From contig NZ_DLHM01000004.1 of the NCBI RefSeq assembly GCF_002483205.1, positions 278,906-342,905 of the forward strand: a stretch of 64,000 bases of DNA, given 5' to 3'. Below, piece by piece: positions 17,412 through 27,504 of the stretch. The notes beneath the pieces were generated by a model. It saw only the letters and a program-made list of their open reading frames with translations. It did not search any database and was not told where the DNA came from. The first letter of the stretch is position 1. The number at the start of each line of letters is the position of its first letter. Origin of the DNA: Flavihumibacter sp. UBA7668 (lineage in GTDB: Bacteria; Bacteroidota; Bacteroidia; Chitinophagales; Chitinophagaceae). The position numbers and the translations under genes were made by a program.

Positions 17412-18740
17412 ATGAATATGTGTAAGAATTTTTTAACTGCTTTGATCTTTTTGCTGATAATCCAACTCTCTGCCCATGCGCAAGCCTATACCTGGACAGA
17501 CGACATAGAACCTATCATTACCTTGAACTGCACCCCCTGTCACAAACCCGGAGAAGCAGGCCCCTTTACGCTTACCTCTTATCAGGATGTAGCCAAACGT
17601 TCCAAATTCGTTAAGGAGGTAGTTCAAAGCGGCTATATGCCACCCTGGAAAGCTGATAACAGTTATGTACATTTCGCCAATGACCGTTCCTTGTCACAAA
17701 CGGATATCTCCAAAATTGTAAGCTGGGTCGATAATGGTGCTCCTCAGGGAAAACCATCAAAGAACAACAAGACCGCTTCGCAGCCAATAATTTCCGGCAC
17801 TGCCTATCATCGCAAACCTGACCTTACTCTTCAAATCGAAGACAGCTTTCCCGTTATCGGAGGGAATGTAGAACAATTTGTCATCTTCAAACTTCCCTTT
17901 GAATTAAGCGATTCCTTCAATATAGAAGCCATTGAATTTGTAGCCAATAATAAATCCCTGGTACACCATGTGAATTATGCCATTCATTCCGTTCCCGACG
18001 AAAAAATTGATTTGTACAAATCACATAAACTGATTAACCTGACCTTCGACGATCGCAGGAAATTTGACCAGTATCAACCCTACCGTCGTACAATAACCTA
18101 TTATGGCGGATGGATCCCCGGCGCCCGCTACGAAGCCTATCCGCAGGATTTTGGATGGATCCTTCCCAAACGCGGCGTAATACTTATGACCGTACATTTT
18201 AGTCCGATTGCAGTGGATGAACTGTTTAAAGGCGGTGTCAATCTTTTCTTCAAAAAGACACCGGTTAAACGTCCGGTTAAAGTAGTGAGTTTCGGATCAG
18301 GCGGTATAGGTGAACGCCAGATCGAACCCATTTTTTATATCAAGGCGAACGAGAAACAAAAATTCACACTCGAGGTAACCAACCCAAGTGAAGATCAATC
18401 ACTCTTACATGTGTGGCCTCATATGCACCTGATTGGTAAATCTTTTAAAGCCTATGCGCTTACCCAGGGCGGTGATACCATCCGCCTTGTCAATATTCCC
18501 AACTGGGATTTTCGCTGGCAGGAAATTTATCAGTTCCGTTCACCGGTTAAAATTCCGAAAGGTTCGGTGGTTCGGCTGGAATGTGAGTATGATAACACTG
18601 CCGATAATCCTTTCAATCCAAACAGTCCGCCTAAAACCATTTTCTCCCAGGGCGATATGAAAACCACCGATGAAATGATGACCCTCATGATGATCTTCAC
18701 TCCCTACAAACAAGGAGATGAAAAAATTAACCTTGACTAA
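17412..18740 (+). CDS. Cytochrome c domain fused to a PHM-like type II copper monooxygenase
   Basis: A 442-residue secreted protein with a signal peptide (about 1-24). A haem-binding CTPCH at residues 40-44 sits in a short cytochrome c-like domain (about 28-110). The remainder (about 135-430) resembles the two-domain core of peptidylglycine alpha-hydroxylating monooxygenase. All copper ligands of that family have counterparts: His185-His186 (VHHVNYA) and His262 (TVHFSP) for the first copper; His337 and His339 (PHMHLIGKSF) and the methionine of DEM at 422 for the second. It acts outside the cytoplasm. The substrate is unknown. The built-in haem domain suggests that electrons arrive through a cytochrome rather than ascorbate; this is inferred. 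Confidence 0.85.
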   Translation: MNMCKNFLTALIFLLIIQLSAHAQAYTWTDDIEPIITLNCTPCHKPGEAGPFTLTSYQDVAKRSKFVKEVVQSGYMPPWKADNSYVHFANDRSLSQTDISKIVSWVDNGAPQGKPSKNNKTASQPIISGTAYHRKPDLTLQIEDSFPVIGGNVEQFVIFKLPFELSDSFNIEAIEFVANNKSLVHHVNYAIHSVPDEKIDLYKSHKLINLTFDDRRKFDQYQPYRRTITYYGGWIPGARYEAYPQDFGWILPKRGVILMTVHFSPIAVDELFKGGVNLFFKKTPVKRPVKVVSFGSGGIGERQIEPIFYIKANEKQKFTLEVTNPSEDQSLLHVWPHMHLIGKSFKAYALTQGGDTIRLVNIPNWDFRWQEIYQFRSPVKIPKGSVVRLECEYDNTADNPFNPNSPPKTIFSQGDMKTTDEMMTLMMIFTPYKQGDEKINLD

Positions 18741-18774
18741 TCTCAAATAAGTGCGTTGTTTAATTCTGATAAGA

Positions 18775-21700
18775 ATGTTTGTTATTTACAGTCTGCTGTT
18801 GATTGTAAACAACACGCATGCCCAATCTGTCCAGGCGCTGTTTAAACAAATTGATCCGCAAAAAAGTGGATTACAATTCATCAATACGATTACAGAAACA
18901 GATAGCCTGCATGTCTTCCGTTATGAATATTTATACAATGGTTCAGGAGTTGGGGTTGGTGACTTTAATCAGGATGGATTGCAGGATCTTTTTTTCTCCG
19001 GCAACCTGGTTCCCAATAAACTCTTTCTGAATAAAGGAGGACTCCAATTTGAAGACATTACCGGAACAGCAGGTGTTGCAGGTAATGGAACATGGTCTAC
19101 CGGTGTAAGTGTAGCGGATGTAAACGGTGATGGCCGACTGGATATTTATGTCTGCCATTCGGGAAAATATGATGACTCCCTACAATTAAGAAATGAATTG
19201 TTTATCAATGAAGGCGTTAAAGATGGAAAGCCAAGCTTCCGGGAAAGAGCAGTTGAGTTCGGACTCGATGCACCCGGCACACAATCCACACAGGCCGTAT
19301 TTTTTGATTATGATCTGGACGGAGACCTGGATATGTTTCTGCTGAATCATTCCAATCATACTTATAATCCATTTCTGAATACAAGAAAAATCCGGGCGAC
19401 ACCTAACTATGCTTTTGGCAATCGGTTTTTTAGAAACAATGGTAGTAAAAATGGAATTGCCAGTTATGAAGATAATACGCTGAAAGCAGGTATTATCAAT
19501 CATGCATTGAATTTTGGTCTGAGTGTTACCGTAAGTGATTTGAATAACGATGGCTGGCCTGATCTCTACACAACAAGCGACTATACAGAAAAAGATTGCC
19601 TGTATATCAACAAAAAGAACGGAACCTTTTCTGAGCAGGTGGAAAAATCCATGTCGCATATTTCCAAGTATTCAATGGGCGCTGATATTGCTGATATCAA
19701 CAATGATGGATGGCTCGATTTGTTTACGCTTGATATGCTGCCGGAGGATAATCACCGGCAGAAAATGCTAAAGGGGCCTGATGAATATGACCAATATCAC
19801 CTTCTCTGGGATAGTGGTTATTATAAACAGCAGATGCGCAATATGCTCCAATTGAATCAGGGAATTGATCAGAACGGAAACCTTCGCTTTTCTGAAATTG
19901 GACAGTTGGCGGGATTGTCGAATACCGATTGGAGCTGGTCGGGTTTATTCGCCGATTTTGATCTGGACGGATGGAAAGATGCCTTTGTAAGCAATGGTTA
20001 TTTACGTGATTATACGGATATGGATTTCATGAAATATACTGTGGCCGATGCAAGAGTTGAAGCAGCGAAAAACGGTCACCAGAAATTTCAAACCCATGCA
20101 CTCGTACAAAAAATGCCCTCCAATAAACTCAATAATTATTTATTTAGAAACAACGGCGATTTAACCTTCTCTAACAAATCTGCGGAATGGGGCATGCAGC
20201 AACCTGCTATTTCAAATGCTGCGGTGTATGCTGATCTTGATAATGACGGTGACCTGGACCTGGTGGTTGTAAACAATAATGATCCCGTTCAACTTTTTGA
20301 AAATACAGCAACAGCATCCCGAAAATCAGACCATATAGCAATAGAATTGAAAGGCAATAAACCGAATCTTTTTGCAATTGGCTCAAAGGTCGAATTGATT
20401 TGCTCCAATGGAACTCGACAAATGCAGGAACTGTTTCCGGTGCGAGGGTATCAGTCCTCTCAATCTTATCGCCTGGTTTTTGGTGTGTCTGAAAATACAA
20501 AAATAGACACCATAAAAATCCAATGGCCCGATCAGCAGGTCACCTTGCATCCGAAACCTGAATTAAATAAACTTCATTCATTTGCTATTCCAGAAGCTTC
20601 TGTAAAACAAGCTCCGGCCATTGCCCTGCCTGCCAAAAAATGGATGGAAGATATCAGTAGTTCAGCCCGACTTTCCTTCCGTCATAAAGAAAATGATTTT
20701 ATTGATTTTAAGGATGAAACGCTGCTACCGTATATGTTATCACGAATGGGACCGGCATTGGCCAGCGCCGATGTAAACGGAGATGGATTAGACGATGTTT
20801 TTATTGGAGCACCGATTGGCCAGTCGGCTGTTTTATATCTGCAAAAACCCAATGCAAAATTTGAACTTCTGCAGGGGCCATGGTCCGTGGATCAGGATTT
20901 CGAAGATGTACAGGCAGCTTTCTTTGATGCGGATGGCGATGGTGATATGGATCTTTATGTGGTGAGTGGAGGAAACGAATATGGAGAAGGATCACCCGAA
21001 TATCAGGATCGTTTATACATCAATGACAGCAAGGGCGGATTTCAGAAAATGACGGACGCACTTCCATCCATGTTATCTCCTAAACAGGGGCTGGCTATAG
21101 CAGATTTTGATAAAGATGGCGATCTCGATCTCTGGGTAGGAGGGATGTATGTTCCGGGTGCATATCCAATGGCAGCACGTTCCTATTTGCTTCGCAATGA
21201 TAGTCAAAAGGACAAACTGAAATTTACTGATATCACATCGGAATATGCTTTCCTTTTACAACCCGGTGCTAATACCGCAGCAACATGGACAGACATTAAT
21301 AAAGATGATTATCCGGAATTAATACTGGCCGGCGACTGGATGAGTTTGCAGATTATCGAGAATAACAAGGGGAAGCTGGCTCCCGGTAATGCCATCCTTC
21401 CAGTGAATTTATATGGCTGGTGGCGCTCCATCACTTCCGAAGACCTGGATGGAGATGGAGATCCGGATTTTATTCTGGGCAATGCCGGAACCAATCTGCA
21501 ATTCAAAGCAAGTGAAAAAGAACCGGTGGAATTATTCACCACAGATATTGATCAGAACGGAACTCCGGATCCTTTACTGACTTATTACATAGGAGGCAAA
21601 TCCTATCCGGCAGCTTCCCGCGATGAACTATTGGAACAGGTCGTACCGCTCAGAAAGAAATTTGTCTATTATAAAAACTACGCAGATGTTACTGTAGAGG

Positions 21701-22125
21701 ATATCATTCCTGCAGGCCGCAGAAAAAATATGAGTAGGCATAAGGTAAACAACCTTTCTTCGGGTATTCTTTGGAATGAAGGAAAACAACCCTGGAAATT
21801 TGATCCGCTTCCTGTTGAAGCGCAGGTTTCTTCTTTGCAGTCAGTACAGATTGTTGACTGGAACCAGGATGGCAAAAAAGATCTTTATCTGGCTGGTAAT
21901 TTTGAAGCCTATCGCGTTCAATTCGGCCAGTCAGATGCCAGTGCCGGACTATTGCTTCAGGGTTTGGAGAATCGTAAATTTATGCCTGTTTCACCTATGC
22001 AAACCGGTACTTTTCTTTACGGAGATGTTAGAAAGACAGCCCTCTTAAACAAATCATCCAAACAGCCTCTGTTGATTGTTGTTTCTAATAACGGTCCGGT
22101 TCAGGTAATAAAAATTAATCAGTAA
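18775..22125 (+). CDS. FG-GAP/VCBS repeat protein with ASPIC/UnbV domain (CRTAC1-like)
   Basis: A secreted protein of 1116 residues. About a dozen repeats carry calcium-binding-like loops of the form DxDxDGxxD (for example DVNGDGRLDIYV, DLDNDGDLDLVV, DADGDGDMDLYV). They form beta-propeller-like FG-GAP repeats on both sides of an ASPIC/UnbV domain near residues 525-600 (ELKGNKPNLFAIGSKVEL). The start is uncertain: a GTG at 18751 would add eight residues, but ATG 18775 begins a clean signal peptide (MFVIYSLLLIVNNTHAQ). Its stop overlaps the next ATG by one base, so it is co-translated with the haloperoxidase-like enzyme. Proteins of this family often sit beside SusCD pairs; the function is unclear. 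Confidence 0.9.
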   Translation: MFVIYSLLLIVNNTHAQSVQALFKQIDPQKSGLQFINTITETDSLHVFRYEYLYNGSGVGVGDFNQDGLQDLFFSGNLVPNKLFLNKGGLQFEDITGTAGVAGNGTWSTGVSVADVNGDGRLDIYVCHSGKYDDSLQLRNELFINEGVKDGKPSFRERAVEFGLDAPGTQSTQAVFFDYDLDGDLDMFLLNHSNHTYNPFLNTRKIRATPNYAFGNRFFRNNGSKNGIASYEDNTLKAGIINHALNFGLSVTVSDLNNDGWPDLYTTSDYTEKDCLYINKKNGTFSEQVEKSMSHISKYSMGADIADINNDGWLDLFTLDMLPEDNHRQKMLKGPDEYDQYHLLWDSGYYKQQMRNMLQLNQGIDQNGNLRFSEIGQLAGLSNTDWSWSGLFADFDLDGWKDAFVSNGYLRDYTDMDFMKYTVADARVEAAKNGHQKFQTHALVQKMPSNKLNNYLFRNNGDLTFSNKSAEWGMQQPAISNAAVYADLDNDGDLDLVVVNNNDPVQLFENTATASRKSDHIAIELKGNKPNLFAIGSKVELICSNGTRQMQELFPVRGYQSSQSYRLVFGVSENTKIDTIKIQWPDQQVTLHPKPELNKLHSFAIPEASVKQAPAIALPAKKWMEDISSSARLSFRHKENDFIDFKDETLLPYMLSRMGPALASADVNGDGLDDVFIGAPIGQSAVLYLQKPNAKFELLQGPWSVDQDFEDVQAAFFDADGDGDMDLYVVSGGNEYGEGSPEYQDRLYINDSKGGFQKMTDALPSMLSPKQGLAIADFDKDGDLDLWVGGMYVPGAYPMAARSYLLRNDSQKDKLKFTDITSEYAFLLQPGANTAATWTDINKDDYPELILAGDWMSLQIIENNKGKLAPGNAILPVNLYGWWRSITSEDLDGDGDPDFILGNAGTNLQFKASEKEPVELFTTDIDQNGTPDPLLTYYIGGKSYPAASRDELLEQVVPLRKKFVYYKNYADVTVEDIIPAGRRKNMSRHKVNNLSSGILWNEGKQPWKFDPLPVEAQVSSLQSVQIVDWNQDGKKDLYLAGNFEAYRVQFGQSDASAGLLLQGLENRKFMPVSPMQTGTFLYGDVRKTALLNKSSKQPLLIVVSNNGPVQVIKINQ

Positions 22126-23429
22126 TGAGAGCAGTACAAGTTCTTTTTTGTTTTCTGTTCGGTTGCTATGCCACCGGATTTTCTCAAGTAGAAAACAGGA
22201 TGGACGCGAACCCATTGTACAAGGCCCAGCAACTACTGACGGATGTAATGGTGCATGACATCTTTTCTCCGCCTGTAGCCAGCCGGATTTATGTGTACGC
22301 TCATTTAGCTGCCTACGAAACCCTCGCTTCCGATAAGAAGGCAGGAATTCCCTCGATGGGTGGACGGCTTCCCGGATGGGCAGGTGTTCCAGTCCTGCAA
22401 AAAAACATAGATCCGGTGCTGGCAGCATTGGAAGCATTTCGGATTACCGGCCGGCAATTGCTTTTTTCAGAGCAACAATTTTCTGATTCGATGCAGGTAC
22501 TGATAAAGGAAGAAGTTACAAAAAGAAAAGCCGACAAAAAGCTTACTGCATCCCTTGCAGCAGGTAAATATGTTGCGGATAGCATTCTGGCATGGGCCGG
22601 TCGCGATCGCTACAAGGAAACCAGGAGTATCCGTCGTTACCAGTTAAAGAAAACGCCCGGAACCTGGCTGCCAACTCCTCCCGGTTATATGGCGGCAGTG
22701 GAACCCAACTGGAAAATGATCCGTTGCCTTACATTGGATAGTTCAGCTGCTTTTCGGCCAGTTCAGATAACAGCATTTTCTATAGAGCCGGGTTCTGCAT
22801 TTTATAAGGAAGCACTGGAAGTTTTCACTGTTTGCTCTTCACTGACGGATGAACAAAAAGCGATTGCTGCATTTTGGGACTGTAATCCCTTTCATATCAC
22901 CATGCAGGGGCACCTGAATTTTGCCACCAAAAAAATCTCCCCCGGCGGACATTGGATGCAGATAGCCGGACTGGCCAGTAGTATGCGGAATGCTTCTATT
23001 CAACAGGCAGCCAGGGCATACACCCTTACCGCCATTGCCATTTTTGATGCCTTTATCAGTTGCTGGGAAGAGAAATACAATAGCCAGCTGATTCGCCCTG
23101 AAACCTATATCAATAGTCATATCAGTGAATCCTGGAGGCCAATACTGCAAACACCCCCTTTTCCTGAATATCCAAGCGGTCATAGTGTGGTCTCCTCTGC
23201 AGCAGCTACTGTTCTGACCAAAATATATGGCGATAATTTTTCATTTGTTGACAATACCGAGCGTCCCTATGGCTTACCCGACCGGAGTTTCCCTTCTTTT
23301 TTGAAAGCAAGTGAAGAAGCGGCCATATCCCGCCTGTATGGAGGCATCCATTACCGCCCCGCCATTGAAAACGGCCTGATTCAGGGCCGAAGGGTAGGTG
23401 AACAGGTTATCCTGCGCCTGAATTTATAG
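22125..23429 (+). CDS. Vanadium-dependent haloperoxidase / PAP2-family enzyme
   Basis: A 434-residue secreted protein with a signal peptide (VLFCFLFGCYATGFSQ). The three PAP2/haloperoxidase motifs are present in order. KxxxxxxRP appears as KYNSQLIRP (about residue 316-325), PSGHSVVSSA at about 349, and SRLYGGIHYRPAIENG at about 401. In that last motif the distal acidic residue is replaced by Ala (HYRPA). The family either uses vanadate to oxidise halides or removes phosphate; the motifs alone do not separate these. It overlaps the FG-GAP gene by one base and closes the operon begun by the redoxin. Confidence 0.87.
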   Translation: MRAVQVLFCFLFGCYATGFSQVENRMDANPLYKAQQLLTDVMVHDIFSPPVASRIYVYAHLAAYETLASDKKAGIPSMGGRLPGWAGVPVLQKNIDPVLAALEAFRITGRQLLFSEQQFSDSMQVLIKEEVTKRKADKKLTASLAAGKYVADSILAWAGRDRYKETRSIRRYQLKKTPGTWLPTPPGYMAAVEPNWKMIRCLTLDSSAAFRPVQITAFSIEPGSAFYKEALEVFTVCSSLTDEQKAIAAFWDCNPFHITMQGHLNFATKKISPGGHWMQIAGLASSMRNASIQQAARAYTLTAIAIFDAFISCWEEKYNSQLIRPETYINSHISESWRPILQTPPFPEYPSGHSVVSSAAATVLTKIYGDNFSFVDNTERPYGLPDRSFPSFLKASEEAAISRLYGGIHYRPAIENGLIQGRRVGEQVILRLNL

Positions 23430-23474
23430 GGTAGGCCAATAGCAGTGGAGTGCTCCAACTTTTAACTTTTGGCT

Positions 23475-23505
23475 TTTGCCTTTTGAATTATTTCAATTAC
23501 CTTTG
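23475..23505 (+). promoter_or_regulatory. Consensus Bacteroidota promoter of rpoB
   Basis: TTTG at 23475-23478 is followed, after exactly 19 bases, by TACCTTTG at 23498-23505. This is a perfect match to the -33 TTTG / N19 / -7 TAnnTTTG consensus of Bacteroidota housekeeping sigma. Transcription would start near 23512 and give an untranslated leader of about 105 bases before the rpoB ATG. It shows that rpoB is driven independently of the ribosomal protein operon. Confidence 0.8.
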
Positions 23506-23617
23506 CCGTCCGTTTTACTATATTCGGATAGCTATCAGGGAATCTTACAATATGGCCATTTAATTGTAAATTCCTTAAAATCAGTGCATAAGACTTTAAA
23601 ACCGGTTTAAAATACAT

Positions 23618-26600
23618 ATGTCTTCAACTAAACAGAACACCAGGATCAACTTTGGTAAGATCAAACACCTCGCTGAAGCTCCTGACCTGCTGGAAGTGCA
23701 GATTCAATCGTTTAAAGACTTCTTTCAATTAGAAACCACTCCCGACAAGCGGAACAACGAAGGTCTGTTTAAGGTGTTTAAGGAAAACTTTCCGATCACC
23801 GATACCAGAAATATTTTCGTGCTGGAGTTCCTCGATTATTTTATCGATCCTCCCCGTTACACAATTGAAGAGTGTATGGAGCGCGGACTTACCTACGCAG
23901 TTCCATTGAAAGCCAAGTTGCGTCTTAGTTGTAACGACGAAGAGCACGTGGATTTCCAGACCATTGTACAGGATGTTTTCCTTGGAAACATTCCGTACAT
24001 GACCCCTCGTGGTACCTTTGTAATTAATGGAGCAGAGCGTGTAGTTGTTTCCCAATTGCACCGTTCACCTGGCGTTTTCTTTGGCCAGTCCATCCACCCG
24101 AATGGTACCAAAATCTATTCTGCCCGGGTAATTCCTTTCAAAGGAGCCTGGATGGAATTTGCTACCGATATCAATAACGTGATGTATGCCTACATCGATC
24201 GTAAAAAGAAGTTCCCTGTAACTACTTTGTTGCGTTCTATTGGCTTCGAAACGGATAAAGATATCCTTGAACTTTTCGGTATGGCCGATGAAGTAAAAGG
24301 AGAAAAGAAAGCACTTGATAAATACCTTGGCAAAAAGCTGGCTGCCCGTGTACTTCGTACCTGGGTAGAAGATTTCGTGGATGAAGACACAGGTGAGGTG
24401 GTTTCCATCGAGCGGAACGAGGTAGTAATGGAGCGTGATACCATCCTGGATGAAGAAGCGATTGACGTGATCGTGGATATGGATGTAAAGAGCGTATTCC
24501 TGCAAAGGGAAGATGTGGGCGGTGATTATGCAATCATCTACAATACCCTTAACAAGGATACATCCAACAGTGAACTGGAAGCGGTTCAGCATATCTACCG
24601 CCAGTTACGCGGAGCGGATGCGCCTGATGATGAAACAGCACGTGGTATCATCGACAAACTCTTCTTCTCCGACAAGAGATATGATCTTGGAGAAGTTGGT
24701 CGTTACAAAATCAACCGTAAACTGAACCTCGAATATCCACTTGATCATAAAGTTTTGACCAAGGAAGATATCATTGAGATTATCAAATACCTGGTACGTT
24801 TAACCAATGGTAAAGCTGAGATCGATGACATCGATCACCTGAGTAACCGTCGGGTTCGTACCGTGGGTGAGCAGTTGTATGCGCAATTCGGTGTTGGTCT
24901 GGCTCGTATGGCCCGTACCATCCGCGAGCGTATGAATGTTCGAGATAACGAAGTATTTACGCCGGTTGATCTGATCAATGCGCGTACCCTGTCTTCTGTT
25001 ATCAACTCTTTCTTTGGAACCAGCCAGTTGTCGCAGTTCCTTGACCAAACCAACCCGCTTTCTGAAATCACGCACAAGCGTCGTATTTCAGCACTCGGAC
25101 CAGGTGGTTTGAGCCGGGAGCGTGCAGGCTTTGAGGTTCGTGACGTACACTATTCTCACTACGGTCGTCTGTGTACCATCGAAACTCCGGAAGGTCCGAA
25201 CATTGGTCTGATCTCAACGCTTTGCGTCCACGCAAAGATCAATGAGATGGGCTTTATTGAAACACCTTACCGTAAAGTAGAGAATGGTAAAGTAAACATG
25301 AAGGAATTGACCTTCCTGAGTGCTGAAGAAGAAGATACTGCTAAAATTGCCCAGGCAAATACTCCGCTTGCTGCAAATGGTGAGTTCGCTGATGAGAAAA
25401 TCACCAGCCGTGAAACAGGTGATTTCCCGATTCTCGATAAAACAGAGGTTGAATACATGGACGTTGCACCAAACCAGATTGTTGGTTTGTCAGCTTCCCT
25501 GATTCCATTCCTTGAGCATGATGATGCCAACCGTGCCCTGATGGGATCAAACATGCAACGTCAGGCTGTACCGCTTATCAAACCACAGGTTCCCATCGTT
25601 GGTACCGGTTTGGAAGCGAAAGCTGCCCGCGATGCGCGTGTTCAGATTCTTTCTGAAGGAAATGGAGTGGTAGAATACGTTGATGGTAATGAAATACATA
25701 TCCGCTACGATCGGAACGACGAACAGCGTCTGGTAAGCTTCGAAGAAGACCTGATCATCTATAAACTGACCAAATACCAGAAGACCAACCAGGAAACTTC
25801 CATTACCCTCAAGCCTGCCGTTAAGAAAGGCCAGCAGGTGAAAGAAGGAGATTTTCTGACAGAAGGATATGCGGTTCAGGGTGGTGAAATTGCACTGGGT
25901 CGTAACCTGAAAGTGGCCTTCATGCCATGGAAAGGATACAACTTTGAAGATGCGATCGTAATCAACGAAAAAGTAGTTCGCGAAGATTTATTCACTTCTA
26001 TTCATATCTCTGAATATGAACTGGAAGTTCGTGATACCAAACTGGGTGAAGAAGAACTGACTCCGGATATTCCAAACGTTTCAGAAGAAGCTACCAAAGA
26101 CCTCGATGAGCACGGTATAATCCGCATCGGTGCCCAGGTAAAAGAAGGTGATATCCTGATCGGTAAGATCACACCTAAAGGTGAAAGCGATCCTACACCG
26201 GAAGAAAAACTGCTTCGTGCCATCTTCGGTGATAAAGCCGGTGATGCAAAAGATGCCTCTCTGAAAGCACCAAACGGTGTGGAAGGGGTGGTAATTGATA
26301 AAAAACTTTTCCAGCGTGCGAAGAAAGATAAGAATGCAAAAGTTCGTGAGAAAGCAGCATTGGAGAAAGTAGAAAAAGTGCACGAGAAAAATACAGCAGA
26401 TCTCCAGGAAGTATTGCTCAGCAAATTACAAACCCTGTTAAAGGAAAAGCCATCTGCCGGTGTTAGCAATAATTTCGGTGAAATGCAGATTGGAAAAGGA
26501 GCGAAATTCACTGCCAAAAATCTGGCGGGACTTGACTTCCTGAATATCAATCCGCTTGGCTGGTCTGGTGATGAAAAAATCGATAGCCAGATTAATATTC

Positions 26601-27421
26601 TGTTGCATAACTACAGCATCAAGTACAACGAAGAACTGGGTCGTTATAAGCGCGAAAAATTCAATATCAGTATCGGTGATGAATTGCCTGCTGGTGTATT
26701 GAAACTGGCGAAAGTTTATCTCGCTGTTAAGCGGAAGCTGAAAGTGGGAGATAAAATGGCCGGTCGCCATGGTAACAAAGGTATCGTTGCCAAGATTGTA
26801 CGTGCAGAAGATATGCCATTCCTCGAAAACGGGGAGCCGGTTGATATCGTACTGAACCCGCTTGGTGTACCTTCCCGTATGAACCTCGGACAGATTTACG
26901 AAACTGTACTTGGCTGGGCAGGTGAAAAGCTGAATGTTCGTTTCGCAACACCAATTTTTGACGGTGCATCAACAGACGAAATTGAAGCACATTGCCAGGA
27001 AGCAGGTATTCCTATGATGGGGCACACATATCTGTATGATGGTGAAACAGGCGATCGCTTCCACCAGAAAGCAACAGTGGGTATCATTTATATGATCAAG
27101 CTGCACCACATGGTGGATGATAAAATGCACGCACGTTCTATCGGACCATACTCTCTTATCACACAACAGCCGCTGGGTGGTAAAGCACAGTTCGGTGGCC
27201 AGCGTTTCGGTGAAATGGAAGTGTGGGCACTGGAAGCATATGGTGCATCCAATATCCTGCAGGAATTGTTAACCATTAAATCAGATGATATCATTGGTCG
27301 GGCTAAGACTTATGAGGCCATCGTTAAAGGTGACAATATTCCAAGAGCCGGTGTTCCTGAATCATTCAACGTATTGATTCATGAATTGAGAGGTCTTGGT
27401 TTAGATCTCAAATTCGATTAA
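23618..27421 (+). CDS. rpoB: DNA-directed RNA polymerase subunit beta
   Basis: The 1267-residue beta subunit of RNA polymerase, of normal Bacteroidota length. The rifampicin region near residues 464-500 (FFGTSQLSQFLDQ...ITHKRRISALGPGG) has the residues of rifampicin-sensitive enzymes at the Asp516, His526 and Ser531 positions (E. coli numbering). The active-site segment GDKMAGRHGNKG lies near residue 1045, and the C-terminal SFNVLIHELRGLGLDL is intact. The gene has its own promoter and terminator and neighbours unrelated genes on both sides. rplL lies 21.5 kb upstream, and rpoC is absent both immediately downstream and from the remaining 36 kb of the window. Confidence 0.99.
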   Translation: MSSTKQNTRINFGKIKHLAEAPDLLEVQIQSFKDFFQLETTPDKRNNEGLFKVFKENFPITDTRNIFVLEFLDYFIDPPRYTIEECMERGLTYAVPLKAKLRLSCNDEEHVDFQTIVQDVFLGNIPYMTPRGTFVINGAERVVVSQLHRSPGVFFGQSIHPNGTKIYSARVIPFKGAWMEFATDINNVMYAYIDRKKKFPVTTLLRSIGFETDKDILELFGMADEVKGEKKALDKYLGKKLAARVLRTWVEDFVDEDTGEVVSIERNEVVMERDTILDEEAIDVIVDMDVKSVFLQREDVGGDYAIIYNTLNKDTSNSELEAVQHIYRQLRGADAPDDETARGIIDKLFFSDKRYDLGEVGRYKINRKLNLEYPLDHKVLTKEDIIEIIKYLVRLTNGKAEIDDIDHLSNRRVRTVGEQLYAQFGVGLARMARTIRERMNVRDNEVFTPVDLINARTLSSVINSFFGTSQLSQFLDQTNPLSEITHKRRISALGPGGLSRERAGFEVRDVHYSHYGRLCTIETPEGPNIGLISTLCVHAKINEMGFIETPYRKVENGKVNMKELTFLSAEEEDTAKIAQANTPLAANGEFADEKITSRETGDFPILDKTEVEYMDVAPNQIVGLSASLIPFLEHDDANRALMGSNMQRQAVPLIKPQVPIVGTGLEAKAARDARVQILSEGNGVVEYVDGNEIHIRYDRNDEQRLVSFEEDLIIYKLTKYQKTNQETSITLKPAVKKGQQVKEGDFLTEGYAVQGGEIALGRNLKVAFMPWKGYNFEDAIVINEKVVREDLFTSIHISEYELEVRDTKLGEEELTPDIPNVSEEATKDLDEHGIIRIGAQVKEGDILIGKITPKGESDPTPEEKLLRAIFGDKAGDAKDASLKAPNGVEGVVIDKKLFQRAKKDKNAKVREKAALEKVEKVHEKNTADLQEVLLSKLQTLLKEKPSAGVSNNFGEMQIGKGAKFTAKNLAGLDFLNINPLGWSGDEKIDSQINILLHNYSIKYNEELGRYKREKFNISIGDELPAGVLKLAKVYLAVKRKLKVGDKMAGRHGNKGIVAKIVRAEDMPFLENGEPVDIVLNPLGVPSRMNLGQIYETVLGWAGEKLNVRFATPIFDGASTDEIEAHCQEAGIPMMGHTYLYDGETGDRFHQKATVGIIYMIKLHHMVDDKMHARSIGPYSLITQQPLGGKAQFGGQRFGEMEVWALEAYGASNILQELLTIKSDDIIGRAKTYEAIVKGDNIPRAGVPESFNVLIHELRGLGLDLKFD

Positions 27422-27442
27422 GACAATAGGGTTATAAATTTT

Positions 27443-27471
27443 AAAGAGGGTACCAAATGGTACCCTCTTTT
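27443..27471 (+). terminator. Perfect intrinsic terminator after rpoB
   Basis: AAAGAGGGTACCA (27443-27455) pairs perfectly over 13 base pairs with TGGTACCCTCTTT (27458-27470) around a two-base loop, and T-rich sequence follows. It begins 22 bases after the rpoB stop. With the promoter at 23475 it defines rpoB as a single-gene transcription unit. Confidence 0.93.
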
Positions 27472-27504
27472 GCTTTATATTGGGTAACAGCAAAAAAATC
27501 AGGT

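Noticed and set aside
23430..23617. tRNA or small RNA gene before rpoB
   Set aside because: No cloverleaf or stable fold was seen; the stretch is explained by the promoter and an untranslated leader.
27457..27504. Upstream start of the cation antiporter
   Set aside because: That ATG lies inside the rpoB terminator hairpin; ATG 27505 directly precedes the first conserved membrane segment.
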